NCBI GenBank assembly: GCA_035689115.1
Contig: DASSMA010000064.1
Coordinates: 248,001-312,000 of the forward strand
Direction: 5' to 3'
Source of the DNA: JAHFUS01 sp035689115
GTDB lineage: Bacteria; Actinomycetota; Acidimicrobiia; Acidimicrobiales; GCA-2861595
DNA: 64,000 nucleotides
Made by a program: the position numbers and the translations under genes. Positions within the stretch are counted from its first letter, which is position 1. Each line of letters begins with the position of its first letter. Below are positions 53,306 to 61,500 of this stretch, piece after piece. The notes beneath the pieces were generated by a model. The model was not told the DNA's origin. It ran no database searches and saw only the letters and a list, made by a program, of their open reading frames with translations.

Positions 53306-54402
53306 GCCTCCTCCAGCCAACGGAGCGTGCCCGGCGTGCCGGCCGGCGGCGTCGCCGGGCGGCCGCCCTGGTCGCCACGCTGCTCGTCGCCGCCCTCCCG
53401 GCCGGCGCCGCGCCGGCCGGCGTCGCCGGCACCAAGCGTGTGCCGGTGGCCGGCACGTTCGAGGTCAACCCCACGACGCGCAACTCCTTCCCGGTGGCTC
53501 GCGGTGCCGTGCAAGCCGTGCGGCGGGTGCCGGGCGGCACGGTCCTGTACTGGTCGCTCGGATTCCCCGAGGGGTCCGGTGACGTCACCTTCTTCGACAC
53601 CCAGCGCCACCCGCTCCTGGCCGACCGGTGGGGCCCCCGAGGGCTGTACGCCCCGCCCCGGCTGGTGGATGCCCCGGCCCGCAAGATCTACACCACGCTC
53701 GTGGTCAAGGAGGGGGGAGACTGCCTGTGCAGCCCGCCCAGCGCGGCACGCGACGAGGCGGGCACGGTGTTCGTGTTCTACGACGTCTACGCCCCGTTGC
53801 CGCCGGGCACGACGTCGGTCTCCGTACAGATGAACTACGGGAAGGTCTTGTCGGGCATCCCGGTCGAGGACGGCCCCCTGGAGCCGGCCCTCGACCCGGC
53901 CGAGCCGATCGTGCTCGGCAGCGGCTGGCCCCGCATCGACCAGGCGGCGCTGGCCGCCGCCCCGGACAAGCAGCTGTCGGTGCAGGACCTGGTCACGCGG
54001 GTCGAAGACGTCGCCGAGCACGTCACCACGGTGGAGGCGCCGGCCCAGGTGTCCCTCGAGCTGTCCACCGACGTGCTCTTCGCCGTGGACTCCGCCGTCC
54101 TCAACCCGGCGGCCCAGGCCAGCGTGGCCAAGGCGGCGGCAACCGTCAACGCCAGGGCCGGCGGGGGCGTCATCTCGGTGACCGGCCACACCGACGACAC
54201 CGGCACCGACGCCCACAACGACGTCCTGTCGCTGCAGCGGGCCCAGGCGGTGCAGGCCGCCCTCGCCCCGCTGGTGGCCGTGCAAGGGGTCACCTACAAG
54301 GTCGAGGGCCACGGCGAGCGCGAGCCGGTGGCCGACAACACCACCGACGCCGGCCGCCAGGCCAACCGGCGGGTGACGGTCGCCTTCGCGCCGAAGGGTT
54401 GA
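53302..54402 (+). CDS. Secreted OmpA-domain protein of the pilus locus
   Basis: 366 residues. A signal peptide (VATLLVAALPAGAAPAG, about 20-40) leads to a beta-rich domain of about 200 residues with RRVPGGTVLYWSLGF and FVFYDVYAPLPPG. The C-terminal OmpA/MotB domain (about 245-366) has LFAVDSAVLNPAAQ, VTGHTDDTGTDAHN and the end GRQANRRVTVAF, and this fold binds peptidoglycan. It could anchor the pilus base or tip to the wall in this monoderm organism. A decayed copy is at 33988-34749. It overlaps the preceding and following genes. Confidence 0.85.
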   Translation: MSLLQPTERARRAGRRRRRAAALVATLLVAALPAGAAPAGVAGTKRVPVAGTFEVNPTTRNSFPVARGAVQAVRRVPGGTVLYWSLGFPEGSGDVTFFDTQRHPLLADRWGPRGLYAPPRLVDAPARKIYTTLVVKEGGDCLCSPPSAARDEAGTVFVFYDVYAPLPPGTTSVSVQMNYGKVLSGIPVEDGPLEPALDPAEPIVLGSGWPRIDQAALAAAPDKQLSVQDLVTRVEDVAEHVTTVEAPAQVSLELSTDVLFAVDSAVLNPAAQASVAKAAATVNARAGGGVISVTGHTDDTGTDAHNDVLSLQRAQAVQAALAPLVAVQGVTYKVEGHGEREPVADNTTDAGRQANRRVTVAFAPKG

Positions 54403-55061
54403 ACGTGGACAGCACCGACCGGCGCTCCAAGGTCCTGATCGGCGCCGTGGTCGCGGCCGTGGTCGTCGCCCTCCTGGCCGTCCTGCTGCTGCGGGGCGGC
54501 GACGACGGCAAGGCCACCGCCAACGGCCCGTCCACCACCACCGCCACCCCGGTTTCGGTGGGCGGCGACGACGGCCTGCGGCGGGACGGGGCGGCGGTGG
54601 CCGGCCGCATCCTGGCGCCGCCCGAGGCTGCGCCGATCGTGGCCAGCGCCCAGGGCACGGTGCAGAGCCCGGACCTCCCCCACGACCAGCCGGCGGTGGC
54701 CGAGATCCTGGGCGTGGAGGCGGGGCCGTCCGACATCCTGCTCCGCTGGCGGCTCCGCACCACAGGGGCCTCGATCGACCTGAGCCCGCTGTTCCTCCGA
54801 TCCGCCACCGAGGCCACCCACTCCACCAGCGGTGTGGTGCTCGTCGACCCCGCCGGGCACGAACGGGCCACGCCGTTCCGGTTCGCCGCGCCGGGCTTCG
54901 ATGCGGCGGGCTGCGTGTGTTCCAGCGCGCCGGCCCAGATCGACCAGACGGGCCAGGTCCTCACCGGCCTGTACCCGCTCTTCTCGCACCCGCCTTCCAC
55001 CGTCGACGTGGAGATCCCCGGCTTTCCCCCCATCACCGGAGTGCCCGTCAGCCGGCGCTGA
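54399..55061 (+). CDS. Membrane-anchored extracytoplasmic protein, partner of the OmpA-domain protein
   Basis: 220 residues from TTG 54399 (overlap TTGA) or GTG 54405. One N-terminal membrane helix (about 10-32), a Thr-rich linker and an extracytoplasmic beta-rich domain with a Cys pair (AAGCVCSSAP). I do not recognise the family. The last part, EIPGFPPITGVPV, is preserved in the decayed copy near 34718, showing that the two genes were once duplicated together. It is the last plus-strand gene of the pilus region. Confidence 0.7.
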   Translation: MNVDSTDRRSKVLIGAVVAAVVVALLAVLLLRGGDDGKATANGPSTTTATPVSVGGDDGLRRDGAAVAGRILAPPEAAPIVASAQGTVQSPDLPHDQPAVAEILGVEAGPSDILLRWRLRTTGASIDLSPLFLRSATEATHSTSGVVLVDPAGHERATPFRFAAPGFDAAGCVCSSAPAQIDQTGQVLTGLYPLFSHPPSTVDVEIPGFPPITGVPVSRR

Positions 55062-55072
55062 TGCACCGGCTC

Positions 55073-55732
55073 CTAGGTAGGGCGGAAGGTGCGCAGCACC
55101 GTGGCCACCTGCGACTGGTCGAAGGTGTCGACCGGGGCGGCGGCCACCACCGACAGGCTGAGCCCGTCGTCGACATCGGTGAACAGTTGGACGTGGTGCA
55201 TGGCCGACGTCGCGCCGGAGGCGTCGGGAGCCTCGGTCGTCCACTCCACGATGACGGCGCGGAGGGTGCCCGGCCAGCGGGTGACCGTGCGACGGATGCC
55301 CTTCGCCGGTTCGGGTGCCGGCACGCGCAGGGCGCTCTCGAAGGTGTAGGACTGCTCCATGACGCTGGCCCGGCCCGGCTTGGTGTCCCGGCCGAAGCCG
55401 ACGTGCGGCCTGGCGGCCTCGGCGCCAGGGCCCACCAGCACGAGCAACGGCTCGCCGCTGCGGGACGTCCCCTTCTTCGGCGTGAACCCCGGCGGCGCCC
55501 ACGCCACGAAGCCGTCGCCCGACACCTTCGTGAACCCGGACGGCGGCTTGTCGATCGGCGCCAGCCCGTCGGGCTGCTCGTGGACCCGCTCGCGGCCCAA
55601 CGACGACGGCTTGATGGTGACCTTCGTGCTGCCGCTGCGCGCGCTCCTGCTGGCCACGCCCGTGGCCGAGCAGCCGGCGAGCAGGGCAGCCAGCGCCAGC
55701 AGCGAGGCCCGGCGGACGGTCGACACGGTCAT
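55073..55732 (-). CDS. Lipoprotein, unknown function
   Basis: 219 residues from ATG 55732, overlapping the previous stop (ATGA). The lipobox LAALLAGC (about residue 25) marks a lipoprotein processed by LspA. The domain has FVAWAPPGFTPKKGTS, then VTRWPGTLRAVIVEW and ends AAPVDTFDQSQVATVLRTF; the layout recalls small lipoproteins such as LpqN/LpqT, but I cannot assign it. It is co-transcribed with the large pilin-like gene. Confidence 0.75.
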   Translation of the reverse strand: MTVSTVRRASLLALAALLAGCSATGVASRSARSGSTKVTIKPSSLGRERVHEQPDGLAPIDKPPSGFTKVSGDGFVAWAPPGFTPKKGTSRSGEPLLVLVGPGAEAARPHVGFGRDTKPGRASVMEQSYTFESALRVPAPEPAKGIRRTVTRWPGTLRAVIVEWTTEAPDASGATSAMHHVQLFTDVDDGLSLSVVAAAPVDTFDQSQVATVLRTFRPT

Positions 55733-57102
55733 AAGCGGCACTCGCTCCTCGCCACCCACGCGGTGCCATCCCAGTAGGCGGCTCCGGTGCTCGTCCTGCT
55801 GGCCGACTCGACGGAGACGTTGGCGCCGAGTTCGATGCCGAGCTTACCCGAGGCGTCGACGTCGAAGAGGGTGGAGTCGTCGGTGGAGAACGTCTGGCGG
55901 GTGAGGTAGCCGCGGTCACGGGCGGCGTCGAGGAACTGCGGCACGGCGCGGGCCAGCAGCGGGGCGGTGACGGGCGCCAGCGCGATCCCGCCGACCTGCG
56001 CCACGCCGCCGGCGGCGAGCAGGCCCTCGGCCACACGCCGGTCGGCGTCGTTGCGGACCGGGACGGTGGCCTCGTAGAGGACGGCGCCGGACACGCCGGG
56101 CTCGCCGTCGCCGGAGCCGTCGAACAGGGTTGCCACCGGCCCCTCCGCCTCGCCGGCGGCCGCCCCGCTCACGGACACGGCCTGGAGGACTCCGTCGGCG
56201 TCGTAGGTGACGGCGATGACGACCTCGACGCTGCCGGCGGCGCCGGCCTGCTCCAGCTGGCCGCCCCGGGCCTGGACACCGGCGCCGGCGTCGATGGCGT
56301 CGCGGAAGTAGGTGGTGCTGCTCCCGTTGCGGTACGTGCGGGTGCCGACGACCTGGGCGACGCCGATCGACGCCGATCCCTCGAGGGTCATGGCGGAGAA
56401 CTCGGCCGACAGGTCGAGGACGGCGCCACCCTGGGAGAACGTCTCGTCCGGCTCCGGGAACGTGGGGGTGTCCCGGCCGATGAGGGTGTTCACCACGCCC
56501 TCGCCCCGGTCGAGCACCCACCGGGCCGGGGCCCGAACGCCGGTGGACGAGGCGACCAGGTCCTTGGCCGAGTCCTCGACCTCCGCCTGGATCATGCGGT
56601 CCACCGCGTCCCGGTCGCTGGTGTAGTACACGTCGCCCGTACTGACGTCGAGGGTGGCCGACGCGTCGGCGGACGCCTTGAAGCCGGCCGTTCGGTCGGC
56701 GATCGTGAGCGACAGCCCGCCGCCGACGCCGGTCCCGGCCCCGACATCGCCACGCTCGAGCCGGGTGACCCGGTACCGGCCGTCGGAGAGGCGGGCGACC
56801 TCGAGGCGCCGCCCGTCGGCTGCCTTGAGGATCAGCACGTCGACCTCGGCGTTCACGTCGACGCTCTGGTCCTTGACCACGCACGGGTCCGGCGGCTTGC
56901 GCGAGGCGGACCCCGCGGCCGTGCCGCACGGGCCGGCGCCCATCGTGCGGATCTCGCACAGCGCCCAGCTGAGGACGCCGGCGACGGTGGGCCCCACGGT
57001 GGCCACCACGAGGAGGAGGGCGAGGGCGACGGCGACACCGGCGGCGACCATGCCCGTGTATTCGACGGCCGCCGTCCCCGCCTCGTCGCCTCGTCGCACC
57101 AT
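55729..57102 (-). CDS. Large Flp-pilin-like protein with a 400-residue ectodomain
   Basis: 457 residues from ATG 57102. The N-terminus RRGDEAGTAAVEYTGMVAAG is a perfect Flp prepilin site (cleavage after Gly, Glu +5, Tyr +6) followed by one hydrophobic helix to about residue 44. Unlike the 71-residue pilin at 52434, it carries a further 400 residues, beta-rich, with DRYRVTRLERG-like turns and repeated GTRTYRNGSSTTYF-type strands. It could be a pilus-tip or adhesive minor pilin. A TGGGCCCA-type array lies upstream. A lipoprotein gene is coupled downstream. Confidence 0.8.
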   Translation of the reverse strand: MVRRGDEAGTAAVEYTGMVAAGVAVALALLLVVATVGPTVAGVLSWALCEIRTMGAGPCGTAAGSASRKPPDPCVVKDQSVDVNAEVDVLILKAADGRRLEVARLSDGRYRVTRLERGDVGAGTGVGGGLSLTIADRTAGFKASADASATLDVSTGDVYYTSDRDAVDRMIQAEVEDSAKDLVASSTGVRAPARWVLDRGEGVVNTLIGRDTPTFPEPDETFSQGGAVLDLSAEFSAMTLEGSASIGVAQVVGTRTYRNGSSTTYFRDAIDAGAGVQARGGQLEQAGAAGSVEVVIAVTYDADGVLQAVSVSGAAAGEAEGPVATLFDGSGDGEPGVSGAVLYEATVPVRNDADRRVAEGLLAAGGVAQVGGIALAPVTAPLLARAVPQFLDAARDRGYLTRQTFSTDDSTLFDVDASGKLGIELGANVSVESASRTSTGAAYWDGTAWVARSECRL

Positions 57103-57175
57103 GCCGGTCCCCGACCTTCGGCGGCGGCCCCGTGCCGCTCGTGGTCAGTCGACCATGGGCAGGGGCGGGCACACA

Positions 57176-57250
57176 CGGGCCCGGCGCCCCCTCGTTCGTA
57201 GGGCCCGGGCCCCCATTTCGGCGCCGATGGGATGGGCCCATGTGGGCCCG
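57176..57250 (-). promoter_or_regulatory. TGGGCCCA array upstream of the large pilin-like gene
   Basis: TGGGCCCG (57243-57250) and TGGGCCCA (57233-57240) are ten bases apart. GGGCCCGGGCCC (57201-57212) and CGGGCCCG (57176-57183) follow toward the gene. This is the only gap (57103-57263) between the kinase stop and the pilin-like ATG. No -10 box of TANNNT form is clear on the minus strand. Confidence 0.6.
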
Positions 57251-57263
57251 GCCGCAAGGCGGG

Positions 57264-59363
57264 TCAGCGCCTGCCGGAGCGGGGTCGGGCGAGGATGACG
57301 CGGCGCAGGGTCGCGACGGGGTCGGCCGGCGCCGGGGCGGGTGCCGGGCCGGGGTGCTGGCCCAGGTGCCACTGGGCCTCGGCGACGTCCTTGCGGGCCA
57401 TGGTGATGCGGCGGTCCAGCTCCACGCGGCGGCGGGCGGCGTCGGCCTCGACGTCCTTCTGGGCGTGCACGACCCGGTCCAGCTCCGCCTGCCACAGGGT
57501 GCGGATCTGGTCCGCCTGGCGCTTGGCCTCGGCGCGCAGGGCGTCGGCCTCGGCGCCCAGCTCCGCCCGCAGCGCGTCGTGCCGTGTGCGGATGGCGGCC
57601 CGGCGCTCGGGCGGCAGGGCATGGGGCACCTTGAGCTGGGCGGTGCCGTTCACCCGGCGCCGCCAGGTCTGCATGGCCTCCGCCTGGGCGCTGTCGACGC
57701 CGCTCATGCGGAGGCGGCGCCCGTCGCGGCGGACCACCACCGCTTCGGCGTTCTCCACCTCAACCCCGGTGAAGTCGGCGGCCGTGCGCACCCCGTCCAT
57801 GGCGAGGCGGTAGACGACGCGGTCGCTCACGCCGCAGGCGGCGGCGGCGACCAGGCTGTGCTGTTCGAGCTGGGCGTCGATCACCGAGCCCTGCAGCTCG
57901 GCCAGCGCCGCCGCCCGTGCCTCCTCCTCCAGCTTCCCGACGGCCCGTTCGCGCTCGGTCAGCTCGGCCAGGGCCGCCTCGAGGCGGGCGTCCACCGCCC
58001 GCAGGTCCTGCTCCTCACGGGCCCGCATGCGCTGGCGTTCCTGGTCGGACCGGCGGACGGAGGCGGCCTCGCCGGCCGCGATCTCCTCCCGCTCCCGCTC
58101 GAGGGCGGCGAGGGAACCGGCGGCTTCCTCGAGGGCAGGGGACGAGCGGGCGGGCGTGACGTCGGCGTCGCCGCCGGCGACGGGGGCGCCGCACAGCTCG
58201 AGGGCCCGGGTCACCGCCGTGCCGGCCGCCACCACCGCGCAGCCGAGGGCGAAGGGCAGGCCGACGCCGGCCGCGAGGAGCACCGCCGGTCCGCCCACCG
58301 CCAGGGCGGCGCCCGTGACCAGCACCCGGCGAGCCGGGCCCGGGTCCACGGGGGCGGGTGCGGCGACGCCGCTCTCGTGGGCGGTGGTGAGCGCGTCGTA
58401 GAGGCTGCGGGCCCGGTCGACTCCCACCGGCGCCGCCACCGCCTCGGATGCCGCCTCGCCGGCCACGACGGCTGGCGCGGTGGCCATGGTGAGGGGAGGC
58501 ACGGCCGCCGGGTGGCGGCCGAGGAAGGAGCGCAGGAGGCGTCCCAGCTCCGGGACGCCGGGGCCGGTGCTGGCCTCCAGGGCGGCGAAGGCGGCCGACC
58601 GCTCGGGGTCCTCGAGGTCGTGGTGGCGCAGCAGCAGGGCCTCCTCCCCGCCGTCGAGGCGGCCCCACAGCAGGGGGTCGGCGGCCAGGGCGGACAGCGA
58701 CGCGTACACCACCCACGACGAGAAGTGGTCGAGCCCGGGCCCGAAGTCGGCCACCTCCCGGCCGGGGTGCTGGTAGTTGCGATGACCCCGCTCGGTGCCT
58801 GTCCACCCGGCCAGGGAGGGCACGTACATGCCGTCGTAGTCGACGAGGCGGAGGTCGCCGCCGGGCGCCACGAGGATGTTCCCGTGCTGGAGGTCGCCGT
58901 GGGCCACCCCCTCGGCCCGGAGGGTGGAGGTGAGGGCGGCGAAGCGCGTCGCCAGGTAGGCGAGGGCGGGGCCGTCCCAGAGATGGCGCTCCACGTAGGA
59001 CAGGAGCGAGTCGCCGGACGCCCACTCCATCTTCAGGACCGGCCACCACTCGCCGCCGATGCGGATGCCGCGGGACTGGAGGTCGAAGCCGACCTTCCAC
59101 GTGCAGTCGAGGCCGGCCAGGTGGTCGCGGACCGCCTCGTAGCGGGCCCGCTCCTGGTCGAGGGGCCGGACGAAGCAGCGGACCGCCCAGGCCCGGCCCC
59201 CGGCGCCGTCGAGGCGGAACACCACCGCCACGTTGCCGCTGACCGCCCGCGGCAGGCCGAGGGGCGTCAGCACCGGCTCGGCCGCCGCCAGCTCCGGGTC
59301 GGCGAAGCAGCTCGCCGGGTCCTGGAGGGCCTCCAGGTAGTCGGCGGCGCGGGGCAGCCTCAT
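57264..59363 (-). CDS. YegI-like protein kinase with coiled coil and helix-hairpin-helix
   Basis: 699 residues. The kinase domain (about 30-290) has the catalytic loop VAHGDLQHGNILV and DYDG in place of DFG. The position of the usual VAIK lysine reads AVRCF, so the ATP-binding Lys may be replaced or sit elsewhere. A membrane segment (about 345-385), a coiled coil (405-500) and a helix-hairpin-helix-like region (VSDRVVYRLAMDGVRTAADF, about 512-568) follow. This is the architecture of E. coli YegI and other TerY-P kinases. PP2C and vWA genes follow upstream on the strand. It overlaps the PP2C gene (ATGA). Confidence 0.83.
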   Translation of the reverse strand: MRLPRAADYLEALQDPASCFADPELAAAEPVLTPLGLPRAVSGNVAVVFRLDGAGGRAWAVRCFVRPLDQERARYEAVRDHLAGLDCTWKVGFDLQSRGIRIGGEWWPVLKMEWASGDSLLSYVERHLWDGPALAYLATRFAALTSTLRAEGVAHGDLQHGNILVAPGGDLRLVDYDGMYVPSLAGWTGTERGHRNYQHPGREVADFGPGLDHFSSWVVYASLSALAADPLLWGRLDGGEEALLLRHHDLEDPERSAAFAALEASTGPGVPELGRLLRSFLGRHPAAVPPLTMATAPAVVAGEAASEAVAAPVGVDRARSLYDALTTAHESGVAAPAPVDPGPARRVLVTGAALAVGGPAVLLAAGVGLPFALGCAVVAAGTAVTRALELCGAPVAGGDADVTPARSSPALEEAAGSLAALEREREEIAAGEAASVRRSDQERQRMRAREEQDLRAVDARLEAALAELTERERAVGKLEEEARAAALAELQGSVIDAQLEQHSLVAAAACGVSDRVVYRLAMDGVRTAADFTGVEVENAEAVVVRRDGRRLRMSGVDSAQAEAMQTWRRRVNGTAQLKVPHALPPERRAAIRTRHDALRAELGAEADALRAEAKRQADQIRTLWQAELDRVVHAQKDVEADAARRRVELDRRITMARKDVAEAQWHLGQHPGPAPAPAPADPVATLRRVILARPRSGRR

Positions 59364-60133
59364 CGGTCGGGCTCCACCCGCACGAGGGTCAGGTCGTCGT
59401 TGCGGAGCCGGCCCCGCGACCGCTCGCCGGCGGCCCAGGTCGCGAAGGCGTCGTTGTCGTCGCAGGCGATCCGGCCGAGGATCCGCCAGGGCCGGCCGTC
59501 GCGAGCCGCCGAGCCGAGGAACCACGCAGCGACGGCGTCGGTCGCCAGGTAGAGCACGTCGCCGTCCAGCCACGTGCCCTCCGCCCGCTCCACGTGGGCG
59601 ACCACCCGGCCGAGATGGCGTCCGTGCGACGGCACCAGCTTGGGTGCGTTGCAGAACGCCGCCGGGTCGGCCAGGGGGAAGGACGTGACCAGCCGGTCGT
59701 CGCGCACCTGGAACAGGCAGGAGTCGCCGAGCGAGACGGCCGACCAGCGGCCCTCGCCGCCGTGGGGCCGCACCAGTTCGACGCCGAGGAGCGTGGCGTG
59801 GGCGCCCCGCTCGAGGCCCGGCTGCTCGAACCACTCGATGGGCCGCTGCTCGGCCTCCCGCGTGGTGCGGTAGGCGGCGAGCGTGGCCGCCCAACCCGAC
59901 ATGGCGGCCGCCATCACGTCGGTCATGGCGCGCCGGCTGGAGCGGCACCAGGTCCGCACCAGCGTGTCGGCCCACAGGCCGCTGAGCATGCTCTCGCTGG
60001 CCCCGTCGGACACGGCGACCCGCAGCCGCGGGGTGCTCCGGGGGCCGGTCCGGTGGGGGAAGTACGCGTCCTCGTAGTGCTCGGCCGGGCTCCCGTCGCG
60101 GGGAAGCCAGAACGACGAGACGGTGCAGTGCAC
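59360..60133 (-). CDS. PP2C-like phosphatase (YegK-type)
   Basis: 257 residues from GTG 60133. PP2C metal-site motifs are visible: VAVSDGASESM (about 38-48), SLGDSCLF, LYLATDAVAAWFL and the final NDDLTLV. It is probably the phosphatase that opposes the adjoining kinase. E. coli YegK is the corresponding small PP2C in the YegI/K/L set. The spacing of 13 bases to the vWA gene and the overlap with the kinase gene show one operon. Confidence 0.85.
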   Translation of the reverse strand: MHCTVSSFWLPRDGSPAEHYEDAYFPHRTGPRSTPRLRVAVSDGASESMLSGLWADTLVRTWCRSSRRAMTDVMAAAMSGWAATLAAYRTTREAEQRPIEWFEQPGLERGAHATLLGVELVRPHGGEGRWSAVSLGDSCLFQVRDDRLVTSFPLADPAAFCNAPKLVPSHGRHLGRVVAHVERAEGTWLDGDVLYLATDAVAAWFLGSAARDGRPWRILGRIACDDNDAFATWAAGERSRGRLRNDDLTLVRVEPDR

Positions 60134-60146
60134 GGCCGGCGGCCCG

Positions 60147-60977
60147 TCAGCGCAGTTCCAGCACCTGGGTGCCGACGTCGAGGAACTGCACGATGGCGCT
60201 GATGTCGGCGTTGAAGGCGAAGCCCCGCGCCCCTTCGTCGAGGAGCAGGTCCTGGCGGGCGGCGGCCGCCCGCATCTGCGCCGGCAGCGTGCTCGACATG
60301 CGGTGGAGCTGCCGTGCGTACTCGTCGGGAAGGCGCCTGTCGGCGCCGGGGAACACGATCGGATCGGTCCGCCCGCTGGAGATGTGGAGGTTGAACAGCA
60401 GCACGGGGCCGTCGGCGCTGGTGAGCGCCTGCAGGGCCCGCGCCTCGGGCACGGGGTCGCCGTCGGTGGAGGCGCCGTCGGTGATGTTGACGACCACGGG
60501 GGGGAAGCACCCGGGATGGTCGGCCACCCACTCGCCGACGACCTCCCGCGCCCGCAGCAGGGCGGCGCACATCGGCGTGTCGCCGTAGGCCAGCGGCGAG
60601 AACCAGGTGGGCACCCGCACGGCCCGGGCCGGGGCGTGCCGCCCGTTGGAACGCATCCGCTCCTCCATGCGGGCCGGGCTGGTGGCGACCTCGCTCAGCG
60701 GCACCAGGTCCCGGCCGGCGAGGGCGCCGCCCAGGATCGGGGCGACGCCCTTGCCGTAGCCGATGACGCCGACGTGGAAGTAGTTCCGGACCCCGTCCTC
60801 CTTGGCGCACTTGATCACCAGTTCGGACAGCAGGCGGTTGACGGCGTCGGCCACCGCCTCCGCCTTGGTCATCGGCCGGTCGCCCCCGCCGATGGGATCG
60901 CCCATCGACTCCGACTGGTCGATCAGGAAGAGGAAGCAGGTCGGGTTGGCCCGGCTGATCTCCGCCGTGAAGGGCAT
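60147..60977 (-). CDS. vWA-domain protein (YegL/TerY-like)
   Basis: 276 residues, ATG 60977 with AAGGG upstream. The MIDAS is complete: FLIDQSESM (about 16-24), the Thr in YGDTPM and the Asp in VNITDGAST. The vWA domain fills about 1-220; the tail is helical. vWA, PP2C and kinase together form the TerY-P triad linked to stress and phage-defence-like systems in other bacteria. It is the first gene of the operon. Confidence 0.87.
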   Translation of the reverse strand: MPFTAEISRANPTCFLFLIDQSESMGDPIGGGDRPMTKAEAVADAVNRLLSELVIKCAKEDGVRNYFHVGVIGYGKGVAPILGGALAGRDLVPLSEVATSPARMEERMRSNGRHAPARAVRVPTWFSPLAYGDTPMCAALLRAREVVGEWVADHPGCFPPVVVNITDGASTDGDPVPEARALQALTSADGPVLLFNLHISSGRTDPIVFPGADRRLPDEYARQLHRMSSTLPAQMRAAAARQDLLLDEGARGFAFNADISAIVQFLDVGTQVLELR

Positions 60978-61040
60978 GTGCCCTTATCGGCCGGTGCAGC
61001 CCCGAACTTGCGCGCCCGTTCTCGACGAACGGGCGTAATC

Positions 61041-61154
61041 GCTCGCTCCGCGCCCTCCTGGCGCTCCGCTCGTTTGTCGCCGGCGCCCTGGCGGGCGCGA
61101 CGGCGACGGCGCCCGGCCTCCTCCCGGTCAGGGAGCCGCCATCCATGGCGGCTG
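61041..61154. repeat. Dispersed intergenic repeat, copy B
   Basis: 114 bp homologous to 8137-8216 at both ends, with a longer middle that is itself rich in GGCGCC motifs. It ends with the same 24 bp, including AGCCGCCAT-cc-ATGGCGGCT (61134-61153). Here it lies six bases beyond the stop of a minus-strand gene and before the vWA operon, so it could act as a terminator, unlike copy A at murG. Confidence 0.75.
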
Positions 61155-61159
61155 CGGGG

Positions 61160-61453
61160 CTAGTCCTCGAACGCCTCCACCACGTCGAGGTTGCGGAAGG
61201 TGGGCGGGCCGTCGCACAGCTTGGCCAGCGCCTCGGCCATGGCGGCCGTCTCCGGGCGGGCGGAGTTGGCCATGGCCGCCTCGTAGGACGGGAACTCCAC
61301 GATCACCAGGTACCGGTTGTCCTGGTCGCGGTCGGAGCACACCACGCCCCGTGCCTCGGGGCGGTCCTGCGAGGCCTGCCGGTAGTCGTCGACCAGCGCC
61401 CGGATCTCGTCGCCCCGGGTGCTGGTGAACTCGATGATCTGTACGAACGCCAT
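61160..61453 (-). CDS. Small dimeric alpha/beta-barrel (ABM-like) protein
   Basis: 97 residues from ATG 61453, with GGAGG seven bases upstream. MAFVQIIEFTSTRGDEIRAL, then NRYLVIVEFPSYEAAMANSA, has the beta-alpha-beta ferredoxin-like rhythm of antibiotic-biosynthesis-monooxygenase and related small barrel proteins. The function is unknown. It diverges from the L,D-transpeptidase gene with only 47 bases between the starts. Confidence 0.75.
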   Translation of the reverse strand: MAFVQIIEFTSTRGDEIRALVDDYRQASQDRPEARGVVCSDRDQDNRYLVIVEFPSYEAAMANSARPETAAMAEALAKLCDGPPTFRNLDVVEAFED

Positions 61454-61486
61454 TGGAATGACCTCCTGGTGCGGTGTCGACACGGT

Positions 61487-61492
61487 TAGTCT
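61487..61492 (+). promoter_or_regulatory. -10 element of the L,D-transpeptidase gene
   Basis: TAGTCT is followed by eight bases and GTG 61501. There is no ribosome-binding site, so a leaderless transcript is likely. The overlapping minus-strand sequence may serve the ABM-like gene. Confidence 0.5.
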
Positions 61493-61500
61493 GCCGACCC

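Noticed and set aside
61145..61489. Plus-strand frame starting at the ATG inside repeat copy B, as in murG
   Set aside because: It is antisense to the ABM-like gene, which has a strong ribosome-binding site and a plausible fold.
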